Positions 25,312-32,134 of a stretch of 40,650 nt of DNA are shown piece by piece; position 1 is the first letter of the stretch; every line of letters starts with the position of its first letter. Source of the DNA: Cryobacterium tagatosivorans (GTDB lineage Bacteria; Actinomycetota; Actinomycetes; Actinomycetales; Microbacteriaceae). Both the position numbers and the translations under genes were made by a program. Location: assembly GCF_004402215.1 (NCBI RefSeq), contig NZ_SOEZ01000043.1:1-40650 (forward strand), read 5' to 3'. The notes under the pieces were generated by a model. The model ran no database searches and was not told the DNA's origin. It worked only from the letters and a program-made list of their open reading frames with translations.

Positions 25312-26057
25312 TGGCGGCCCCCGTGATCGCGCTGACGGATGTCGGCATCCGGTTCCGTCGGAACCGGCGAGGGCGCCGAAACTTCAAGGACCTGTTCGCC
25401 GGGCGTAAGCGCCGCAGCCGTCCGGGCGAGTTCTGGGCCCTGCGCCATGTCTCCTTCACGGTGCAGCGCGGCGAAGCGATCGGCGTCGTGGGAAGGAACG
25501 GCCAGGGCAAGTCGACGCTGCTCAAGCTCGTCACCGGCGTCGTCCTCCCCGACGAGGGCACCGTGCACGTGGTCGAGGGCGTGGCCCCGCTGATCGAGAT
25601 CACCGGCGGCTTCGTCGACGACCTCAGCGTGCGCGACAACGTCTACCTCACCGCCGGCCTGCACGGCATGACCCGCAAGCAGATCGACTCGCGCTTCGAC
25701 GACATCATCCAGTTCGCTGAGATCGCCGACTTCATCGACACGCCCTACAAGCACCTCTCGAGCGGGATGAAGGTGCGCATCGCCTTTGCGGTCATCTCAC
25801 GCCTCGAGGAACCGATCCTCCTGGTCGACGAAGTGCTCGCCGTGGGAGACAAGGCCTTCCGCGAGAAGTGCTATCGGCGCATCGAAGAACTGCTCGCCGG
25901 CGGGCGAACGCTCTTCTTCGTCTCCCACAACGAACGCGACCTGCGCCGGTTCTGCACGCGCGGACTCTACCTCGACAAGGGCGACCTCGTGCTGGACGCT
26001 CCCATCACCGAGGTGCTCGCGCGCTACAACGCCGACTACGGCATCAAGCCGGCCTGA
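25311..26057 (+). CDS. Polysaccharide/teichoic acid ABC exporter ATPase (Wzt/TagH type)
   Basis: A 248-aa ABC ATPase partner of the preceding permease. The family-specific N-terminal insert (RFRRNRRGRRNFKDLF, about 14-29) precedes Walker A GRNGQGKST (about 62-70). PLIEITGGFVDDLSVRDNVYL is the Wzt-type Q-loop region. The signature is KHLSSGMKVRIAF, Walker B ILLVDEVLAVGD, and H-loop VSHN. Length is that of the short form: no C-terminal carbohydrate-binding domain as in long Wzt proteins. The GTG at 25311 overlaps the permease stop by one base and has AAGGAG upstream. Confidence 0.93.
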   Translation: MAAPVIALTDVGIRFRRNRRGRRNFKDLFAGRKRRSRPGEFWALRHVSFTVQRGEAIGVVGRNGQGKSTLLKLVTGVVLPDEGTVHVVEGVAPLIEITGGFVDDLSVRDNVYLTAGLHGMTRKQIDSRFDDIIQFAEIADFIDTPYKHLSSGMKVRIAFAVISRLEEPILLVDEVLAVGDKAFREKCYRRIEELLAGGRTLFFVSHNERDLRRFCTRGLYLDKGDLVLDAPITEVLARYNADYGIKPA

Positions 26058-26189
26058 CCGCGCGGGCCCGGCGCGGCCCGGCGGTGCGCGGGCCGGGCAC
26101 AGGTCCTCCACAGGGAGCCGGCCTGCCGGCTTGTCACCGGCATCCGACGGCTCGGCCCGCAGGCGCACCGGCGCGTCGGATGCCGCCGC

Positions 26190-26195
26190 TACCGT
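26190..26195 (+). promoter_or_regulatory. -10 box, leaderless-type promoter of the 105-aa gene
   Basis: TACCGT ends 7 nt before the ATG at 26203. Confidence 0.4.
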
Positions 26196-26202
26196 GACCG
26201 CC

Positions 26203-26520
26203 ATGACAGCCAACGACAACCAACGGGTGCGGCGCCTCTCCTCGACTCCCCTCGCGATGGCGTACCGAGTCCCCTGGCGTGTGGACCGGCGGCACGCACC
26301 CACCTACCTCCTGGTCAACACCGGACCGGAGCCTCTCTGGGGCGTGTCCGCGAGCATCCTCGGCGCGGCCGTGATGGGTGCGTCCGCGCCCCGCCGGCTG
26401 CTCCCGGGCGAGGCACTCCCCGTCACGGTGCACGGCCGGGATATCGAGCGGGACACCGTGCTGATCGTCCGCTGGTTCCGGCCGTGCGGTGACGAGTACC
26501 TCTGGCGGGTGAGCTTCTAG
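26203..26520 (+). CDS. Hypothetical protein, 105 aa
   Basis: An unrecognised protein. After a basic start (NDNQRVRRLSS) the chain is rich in short hydrophobic strands (YRVPWRV, TYLLVNTG, WGVSASILG, LPVTVHG, VLIVRWFRP, YLWRVSF), which suggests a small beta-sandwich, possibly an immunoglobulin-like or DUF-type domain. No signal peptide or metal motif. ATG at 26203 with TACCGT 7 nt upstream. Its TAG stop overlaps the convergent XRE gene's stop in the shared tetramer CTAG. It sits between the two halves of the surface polymer region. Confidence 0.65.
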   Translation: MTANDNQRVRRLSSTPLAMAYRVPWRVDRRHAPTYLLVNTGPEPLWGVSASILGAAVMGASAPRRLLPGEALPVTVHGRDIERDTVLIVRWFRPCGDEYLWRVSF

Positions 26521-26831
26521 CCGCGTCCCCGGCGCGCGCGGGCTTCCTGCTCGCGCCGGAAGTCCAGGGCCGTGTAGCTGTCCCGGGTCGGCGGAAGCTG
26601 CTCATCCGTGAGCCCGACCAGCAACTCGCTCGGCTCCAGGCCCAGCACGATGGCCAGCCGGATGAGGGTGTAGAAGGTCGGGTTCCCGTGGCCCCGATCG
26701 ATGCGGGCGTAGTTGGACACGTTCAGGCCCGCCAGGTGAGCCACGGTCTCCTGGTTGAGCGAGAGAGCGAGCCGCCGTTCGCGCAGCCGGAGCCCCAGGA
26801 TCCGGGACGCTTCAGATTTGGGCTCAGGCAT
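26517..26831 (-). CDS. XRE-family helix-turn-helix regulator
   Basis: A 104-aa protein dominated by a Cro/C1-type HTH. LGLRLRERRLALSLNQETVA (about 12-31) is helix 1-2, and HLAGLNVSNYARIDRGHGNP (about 32-51) holds the recognition helix and the conserved RxERG-like turn. LIRLAIVLGLEPSELL (about 56-71) completes the domain. The C-terminus is Arg-rich. ATG at 26831 with GAGGG directly upstream. It diverges from the EcsC-like gene across about 140 nt and is likely to control itself and possibly that neighbour. Confidence 0.92.
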   Translation of the reverse strand: MPEPKSEASRILGLRLRERRLALSLNQETVAHLAGLNVSNYARIDRGHGNPTFYTLIRLAIVLGLEPSELLVGLTDEQLPPTRDSYTALDFRREQEARARRGRG

Positions 26832-26969
26832 CCCTCATGTTTAGTTGCACGGTTTCTTGGGCACCAGATGATGGATGCGCTGCGCTTATATGCCCGACCG
26901 GGGTTCCGACAGGCTGGACCACCGGGGGTGCCGACGTAAACTCGAGGAACGACCATGGAGGGATGCACG

Positions 26970-27881
26970 ATGGCCAGGAGAGTGAAACCGATCATTTCGG
27001 AAACGGGTGGGACTCCCGTCGGTGGGCAACTGCCGTCCGGAGTCGTCAAGGGGTTCGACCGCCTGATGGCGATTCATCGTCCGGTGGTGCTCGCCCACAT
27101 CCGTGACATCCGCCGCCGTAACCCCGCAGCGACACCCGAACAACTCATCCTGATCCTCGAGCGGCGCTACCTCACGGCCGTCACGACCGGGGGCGCCGCG
27201 GTTGGCGCCACGGCCGTCATCCCCGGGGTCGGCACCGGTGTGACCCTGGCGCTCTCCGGCATTGAGACGGCGGGCTTCCTCGAAGCGACTGCCCTCTTCG
27301 CCCAGTCGATGAGCGAGGTGCACAACATCGCCGTCGAGGACCACGAGCGCGCTCGCGCGCTCGTGATGACCATGATGCTCGGCCGTGAAGGGTCGGACCT
27401 CGTGCGCCAGCTCGCCGGGCAGGTCTCCGGCGGCGGCACAGGCCGGACCGCGTACTGGGGGGAACTGGTCACCACCAGTATGCCCCGCGCGATTCTCGGT
27501 CCGCTCACCGACCGTTTGAAGAGCGCCTTCATCAGGCAGTTCGCGGCCAAGGGCGGCGCCAGCCTGATCGGCAAGGCCGTTCCGTTCGGGATCGGCGCCG
27601 TCATCGGCGGGGCGGGCAACCGCATCCTGGGCCGGAAGGTCGTGCTCTCCTCCCGGATGGCCTTCGGCCAGCCCCCACAGCACTACCGCCAGGAGCTTGA
27701 CCCTCGCGTTCGCGAGATCACGGTCCGGGCCGGCGCTGCCGGTCGGATGGCCCAGCTCGGCCAGGGCGCGCGCGCCGCGCTGCCGCGGGCCCTGCAGCGG
27801 CGGAAGCCGACCCCGCACACGGACCTCGTCCCCGAACCGCCCGCCGGGCCGGTTGTCCCGGTGCCGCCGACCGGCGACTGA
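26970..27881 (+). CDS. EcsC-like protein of unknown function
   Basis: A 303-aa protein. The central part (about residues 50-180) holds Gly/Ala-rich hydrophobic segments resembling EcsC-family proteins: GAAVGATAVIPGVGTGVTLAL and IGKAVPFGIGAVIGGAGNRIL, with a Glu-rich helix (AVEDHERARALVMTMML) between. The C-terminus is basic and then Pro-rich (PEPPAGPVVPVPP). No signal peptide. Two in-frame starts each have a ribosome-binding site: ATG 26955 (GAGGAA) and ATG 26970 (GGAGGG, preferred). It diverges from the XRE gene, and its stop lies 9 nt before the convergent TagF-like gene. Family assignment is tentative. Confidence 0.6.
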   Translation: MARRVKPIISETGGTPVGGQLPSGVVKGFDRLMAIHRPVVLAHIRDIRRRNPAATPEQLILILERRYLTAVTTGGAAVGATAVIPGVGTGVTLALSGIETAGFLEATALFAQSMSEVHNIAVEDHERARALVMTMMLGREGSDLVRQLAGQVSGGGTGRTAYWGELVTTSMPRAILGPLTDRLKSAFIRQFAAKGGASLIGKAVPFGIGAVIGGAGNRILGRKVVLSSRMAFGQPPQHYRQELDPRVREITVRAGAAGRMAQLGQGARAALPRALQRRKPTPHTDLVPEPPAGPVVPVPPTGD

Positions 27882-27890
27882 GGCGACCGG

Positions 27891-29216
27891 CTAGGCCGCG
27901 TCGCCGCCCGCGGTGTCTTCGCTGGTGTCGTCGCTGGTGTCGTCGCCGCCCTCGAGCACTTCTCCCCGCTCGTCGACGACTTCGGGTTCCCCCGCGTGCA
28001 GCGCGGCGAACCGCTCCCATTCGTCCATGAGGTGCTGCACCGCGGCGTGGAACCGGGCCGTGGCCGCTCCCGGTGTGGTGTCGCCGAAGTAGCGCTGGAC
28101 CCACACGGCGAGGCGCGCCTCGGCCGTCGGGTCGTGCGTCAGCCGATCCACGTCCGCCACGATGGCGGCGGCGTCCGCGGAGTGCAGCCACTCGCAGTCG
28201 GACAGGTAGCCGCTCGTGTCGATTTGCGCGACCGGGTTCAGCGGCCGGGTCACCATGAGCGGCTTGCCCGTGGCGAGCCGGTCGTAGACCATCGCCGAGA
28301 TGTCGACGATCGCGACATCCGCAGCCGAGAGCTGCCAGCCCAGGTCGGCCCCGGTGTCGTAGATGTGCTGCGCTGCGGAATCGCGGGCGTTCGCTGCCTC
28401 GATCGACGCGATGATCTGCTTGTTGGCCGCGGCGTACACGGGATCGAGGACCCCGCTGCGCGGGTGTGGGCGGTAGATGACGCGGTGGCGTCCGGTGCCG
28501 AGCAGCGCCGACACGAGGGCGACGCCGTGAGTCGCGATGGAGCCATAGGCTGCCGCCGGGCGGTCGCCTTCCCAGGTGGGGGCGTAGAGAACCACCTGGC
28601 GCTCATCCGGCGTGTAGGGCAGCTCACCCGTGAAGTAGTCGGCCTGGGGACGCCCGATCCTGATCGCCCGCTTGTCGAAGTCGTAGTCCCACAGCACCTT
28701 GTTCAGCCGCGCGAGCGCGGCGTCGCCCGCCACGAACGAGTAGTCATACGCCTTGAACTGGTTGGTGACCATGTACATCTTGTCGCTTTCACCGTGATTG
28801 ATGAAAACGTGCCAGCGGCGCCCGTAGCGCATCATCTGGAAGTTCCTTGCGTTCTGGTTGACGTAGAAGACGATGCGGATGTCCTGCTCCGCGATCACGT
28901 CCTCGAGGTCGGAAACCTTGCGCACGTGGGCAACGGGGAGGGGCGACTCCTCCAGGAGCTGGAGGGTGCCGCCGCCGGTCCGGCTCAGCACGAGGACCGG
29001 CCAGGTCTCGGCCAGCTTGGCGAGAGGCTTGTACCACTGGCGCATCTGGTACATGTTGACCGGCCCGTCGGCGAAGTACACGGCGATCTTGAAGTGATGC
29101 GCGGGCAACTCCGCGCCCGCCTCCCGCCGGTCGCGAAGCAGACGTGACACCTTGCGGGACGAAACGGCGTCCTTGACCAGCTTGAGCGCAAGCTTGACGT
29201 CTTTTTTGATACCCAC
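27891..29216 (-). CDS. CDP-glycerol:poly(glycerophosphate) glycerophosphotransferase-like (TagF family)
   Basis: A 441-aa membrane-associated transferase of the TagF/TarF family. Such enzymes add polyol-phosphate units to a growing teichoic-acid-like polymer. The C-terminal GT-B domain is visible: VLYAPTWEGD (about 210-219), VIYRPHPRSG (with the family's RPHP, about 246-255) and ADVAIVDISAMVYDRLATGK (about 299-318), which binds the CDP donor. The tail is acidic with DDTS repeats from a 12-bp tandem DNA repeat (27921-27944). GTG at 29216 with TAGGCT 6 nt upstream. Transcribed away from the GT2 and CDP-alcohol genes but lying with them. Confidence 0.88.
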   Translation of the reverse strand: MGIKKDVKLALKLVKDAVSSRKVSRLLRDRREAGAELPAHHFKIAVYFADGPVNMYQMRQWYKPLAKLAETWPVLVLSRTGGGTLQLLEESPLPVAHVRKVSDLEDVIAEQDIRIVFYVNQNARNFQMMRYGRRWHVFINHGESDKMYMVTNQFKAYDYSFVAGDAALARLNKVLWDYDFDKRAIRIGRPQADYFTGELPYTPDERQVVLYAPTWEGDRPAAAYGSIATHGVALVSALLGTGRHRVIYRPHPRSGVLDPVYAAANKQIIASIEAANARDSAAQHIYDTGADLGWQLSAADVAIVDISAMVYDRLATGKPLMVTRPLNPVAQIDTSGYLSDCEWLHSADAAAIVADVDRLTHDPTAEARLAVWVQRYFGDTTPGAATARFHAAVQHLMDEWERFAALHAGEPEVVDERGEVLEGGDDTSDDTSEDTAGGDAA

Positions 29217-29222
29217 GTTTCC

Positions 29223-29228
29223 AGCCTA
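29223..29228 (-). promoter_or_regulatory. -10 box, leaderless-type promoter of the TagF-like gene
   Basis: TAGGCT (minus strand) ends 6 nt before the GTG at 29216. Confidence 0.55.
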
Positions 29229-29250
29229 CCCAGCCCGCGGCGGCGAAAAG

Positions 29251-30153
29251 TCAGACGACGGGAGGGCGCCCGGCCAGCGTCATCCGCCACAGCGTGCGAG
29301 CGGCCATGGGACGACGCTCCCCGGGGTCGGTCGCCCATCCTTCACGCCAGCCCTCGAACCAGGCCGTCAGGGCCGGCTTGTTGCGTGCCCAGCGCAGCAC
29401 CTGGATGGCCGTCCACGACCCCACGTAGATCGGAATGAAGAAAGCCGGCAGGTTGCGGCGCGCCAGCCACACCCGGTTGCGCGCGTTGAGCCGGTAGTAC
29501 TGGCTGTGCCGGGTGGGATGCATCACCGGATGGTTCGCCTCGAGGTCGCCCGCATACCAGACGCGCAGCCCCTGGTCCCAGACACGCCAGGCCAGCTCGA
29601 TGCCCTCGTGGGCATAGAAGAACGGTTCCGCCCATCCGCCGGTCGAGTCGAAGACCACGCGCGGCATCAGCACGGCGCCTTCCCAGACGGAGAACACGTT
29701 GCTCGAGTGCGTCGCCTTGCCCTTGCGAATGCGAGGAATCCAGCGTCGCGGCGACGTGACCCCGGTGGGGTCGACGACCCGGGGCTGAAGCAGGCCGATG
29801 CTCGGGTCCGCACGCAGTTTGTCGATCGCCTCGATCAGGAAGTTCGGGTCGGGGATGCTGGCGTCGTCGTCGAGGAAGAAGAGGTACTCACCGCTGACCT
29901 GGGACACCCCGCGATTGCGGCCGGCCGGGATACCGAGGTTGGTCGGCAGCCCGAGGGAGGTGACCTCCTTGGGCAGGCCGACCGGCTGCCAGCCGTTGCC
30001 GACGCAGACGATGTCGAGGTGCACCCCCCGCTGGGCCAGCAGGCTGCGGATGCCCCGGCCCAGGTCCTCCGGGCGCGTTCCCTGGGTGAGCACGACGACA
30101 CCAACGGTGGGTGTCGTGTTCGAGGCGGGCGTCTTCCGGCTAGGAACGGACAC
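29251..30153 (-). CDS. Family 2 glycosyltransferase
   Basis: A 300-aa GT-A glycosyltransferase. N-terminal VGVVVLTQGTRPEDLGRGI (about 17-35) binds the nucleotide. The DxD-type motif is FFLDDDASIP (about 92-101). Then come GIPAGRNRGV and the acceptor region HEGIELAWRVWDQGL (about 180-194), similar to the rhamnosyl/galactosyl GT2 group. No membrane helix longer than the weak IPIYVGSWTAIQVL. GTG at 30153 overlaps the 3' end of the preceding CDP-alcohol gene by 14 nt, so it is coupled to it. Donor and acceptor sugars are unknown. Confidence 0.88.
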   Translation of the reverse strand: MSVPSRKTPASNTTPTVGVVVLTQGTRPEDLGRGIRSLLAQRGVHLDIVCVGNGWQPVGLPKEVTSLGLPTNLGIPAGRNRGVSQVSGEYLFFLDDDASIPDPNFLIEAIDKLRADPSIGLLQPRVVDPTGVTSPRRWIPRIRKGKATHSSNVFSVWEGAVLMPRVVFDSTGGWAEPFFYAHEGIELAWRVWDQGLRVWYAGDLEANHPVMHPTRHSQYYRLNARNRVWLARRNLPAFFIPIYVGSWTAIQVLRWARNKPALTAWFEGWREGWATDPGERRPMAARTLWRMTLAGRPPVV

Positions 30154-30952
30154 GCTTGGAGGCCATGATTGCGACGAAGTGCCCGATGAGTGCCAGGAAC
30201 GCCAGCGGGACCAGGACGATCAGCACGGCCCGGTCGACCAGGGGCTGGCCGGCGAAGACGCCAACCAGGGCGGCGACGAAGATCAGCATCGTCAACTCGA
30301 CCGAGTGGTACAGCCGGTGGAAGGGCACGAAGCGGGCCAGCCGACGCAGTCGCACGAGTGCGCTGGAGGTGGGGGTCTTCTCCCCGTGCGTGTCGGCCAG
30401 CTTTGTCAGGCCGGCGTTGGCCCGGGCGACGTGCACCATGTCGTTGAGCGCCTTGTTCAGCACGATGATCAGCGCGAGCAGCACTCCGAGGGTCGTCCAG
30501 AGGAAATCGGCCGGCGCCTCGAACGGGTAGGCGGCCGCACGGATGCCGAGGGCGATCGGGATGAGCGCCTCGGTGCTGTAGTGGCCGACCTTGTCAAGGA
30601 AGACACCGGCCGGCGACGACGTCTTGCGCCAGCGGGCGACCTCGCCGTCGCAGCAGTCGATGAGCATCTGCAGCTGTCCGAGCACCAGCGCCAGCAACGC
30701 CCCCCACACACCGGGGATCAGCAGGGCAGCCGCGGTCGACCAGCCGACGAGGATCATCAGGGCGGTCACGCCGTTGGCCGAGATGTTGGTCTTGAGCAGC
30801 ATCCACGTGACGTACGGGGAGAGGTCGCGCAAGTAGAGCGAGGCCGTCCAGTGCTCGGCGTTCGCCCGCAGGCGCACCTCGGGCGGCTGCGCAACGGCGC
30901 GGAGTTCGGCGATGGAGGAGGGTCGTGCCGCCGCCGGGGTACCTGGCGTCAT
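30140..30952 (-). CDS. CDP-alcohol phosphatidyltransferase family protein with altered last Asp
   Basis: A 270-aa membrane enzyme with about six helices. The CDP-alcohol phosphotransferase signature D-x2-D-G-x2-A-R-x8-G-x3-D-x3-D begins DCCDGEVAR (near residues 98-106) and ends in GVFLDKVGH, so the final Asp is His. The family moves a phospho-alcohol from a CDP carrier to a lipid or sugar. The ATG at 30952 overlaps the upstream GT2 stop by ATGA, with AAGGGG as ribosome-binding site. The long open frame upstream is antisense and not coding. Flanked by two GT2 genes, it probably modifies or primes the same polymer. The product is not predictable. Confidence 0.82.
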   Translation of the reverse strand: MTPGTPAAARPSSIAELRAVAQPPEVRLRANAEHWTASLYLRDLSPYVTWMLLKTNISANGVTALMILVGWSTAAALLIPGVWGALLALVLGQLQMLIDCCDGEVARWRKTSSPAGVFLDKVGHYSTEALIPIALGIRAAAYPFEAPADFLWTTLGVLLALIIVLNKALNDMVHVARANAGLTKLADTHGEKTPTSSALVRLRRLARFVPFHRLYHSVELTMLIFVAALVGVFAGQPLVDRAVLIVLVPLAFLALIGHFVAIMASKRVRS

Positions 30953-31998
30953 AGTCCCCTTCCCGCGTGTGCGGTGATGTTGTTTGTGAGCTTGAGGTAG
31001 CCGAGCACGAAGCCGACACCCCAGCAGAAGTGGATGCACGGCAAGACTACGAGAAACCAGAGTGCGGCACGAAACCCGTCGGGGCGCGCCACGGCGATTG
31101 TGGCCAGGGCAACGAAGACGAGGTAGACGCCCGGAATGAGGAAACCGAGCAGAAGCCACGGTGCCGTGCCGGCGATGAGCTGACCGAGCCCGGCGAGTCC
31201 AAGCAGAACGCCGAACGTCACCCCGAGGACCATCAACGGCGGAACGAAGTAGCGAAGGCCGTTGGATGCCGGGAAGCGCCGCGCGAGCTCTCCCCGCCAC
31301 AGCCCGGTGGACAGCATCTGCCTGGCCAGGCGGGACAGGCTCGGCCGGGGACGGTAGAGCACCTTGAGCCGGGGCGTGAACCACACCGAACCGCCCGATT
31401 CGCGCAGGCGGCGGTTGAGTTCCCAGTCCTGGCCGCGTTTGATGCTCTCGTCGAACAGGCCGACCTTGAGGATGCTGTCGCGCCGGAAGCAGCCGAGGTA
31501 CACGGTGTCCGCCTCGCCCTCGCGTCCGCCGACGTGGAAGGGCGTGCCACCGAGCCCGACGCGCGTGCCGTAGGCGCGGGCGACGGCCTTCTGGAAGGGG
31601 GTGACTCCCTGCGCGTCCATGATGCCGCCGACATTGGCGGCGCCGGTGCGTTCGAGGGTCTCCACGGCGATCCGGGCATAGTCAGGGGGCAGCACCGAGT
31701 GCGCGTCGACCCGGATCACGACCGGGTAGTGCGAGGCGCGGATGGCGGTGTTCAGGCCGGCCGGGGTTGAGCCGACCTCGTTCGTGACCACCTGGATGCG
31801 CGGGTCGATCGCGGCCATCTCTTCGACCAGCTCGGTGGTCCCATCGATGCTCGGGCCGAGGGCCAGGGTGACCTCGAACGGCCCCTGGTAGTCCTGCTGC
31901 AGGAGGCTGTCGACGGCGGCGCGCACATGCGACACCTCGTTCAGTACGGGCATCACATAGGAGACGCCGACGAGCCGTTCCTCTGCGTCTTGGGGCAC
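30949..31998 (-). CDS. Family 2 glycosyltransferase with C-terminal membrane helices
   Basis: A 349-aa GT2 protein. N-terminal VSYVMPVLNEVSHVRAAVD (about 11-29) is the nucleotide-binding start, VIRVDAHSVLPPDY (about 94-107) contains the DxH variant of the DxD motif, and KRGQDWELNRRLRESGG (about 187-203) is the QDWEL/ED acceptor-site motif. Three to four membrane helices follow (about 243-340), as in ExoA-like polysaccharide glycosyltransferases. GTG at 31998. First gene of the minus-strand run (GT2, CDP-alcohol transferase, GT2). Confidence 0.88.
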   Translation of the reverse strand: MPQDAEERLVGVSYVMPVLNEVSHVRAAVDSLLQQDYQGPFEVTLALGPSIDGTTELVEEMAAIDPRIQVVTNEVGSTPAGLNTAIRASHYPVVIRVDAHSVLPPDYARIAVETLERTGAANVGGIMDAQGVTPFQKAVARAYGTRVGLGGTPFHVGGREGEADTVYLGCFRRDSILKVGLFDESIKRGQDWELNRRLRESGGSVWFTPRLKVLYRPRPSLSRLARQMLSTGLWRGELARRFPASNGLRYFVPPLMVLGVTFGVLLGLAGLGQLIAGTAPWLLLGFLIPGVYLVFVALATIAVARPDGFRAALWFLVVLPCIHFCWGVGFVLGYLKLTNNITAHAGRGL

Positions 31999-32078
31999 CG
32001 GGCTGGCCGTCTTTCCGTTTGTGGGGCGGGTCGATAGAGCCTATCAGTCACCGTATTTCACCCGGCGACGTGCGGACG

Positions 32079-32115
32079 CGACTGCGCCGCCGGTGTTGGG
32101 CCGGCGGCGCAGTCG
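32079..32115 (-). terminator. Hairpin terminator downstream of htrA
   Basis: Perfect 15-bp stem (32079-32093 with 32101-32115, arm CGACTGCGCCGCCGG), loop TGTTGGG, 19 nt beyond the HtrA stop. There is no T-tract, so termination efficiency is uncertain. Confidence 0.65.
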
Positions 32116-32134
32116 TGCGGGAAGGAGCGATCGG

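Noticed and set aside
26517..26831. XRE gene as an antitoxin of a toxin-antitoxin pair
   Set aside because: The adjacent 105-aa gene is convergent, not in an operon, and shows no toxin-family motif.
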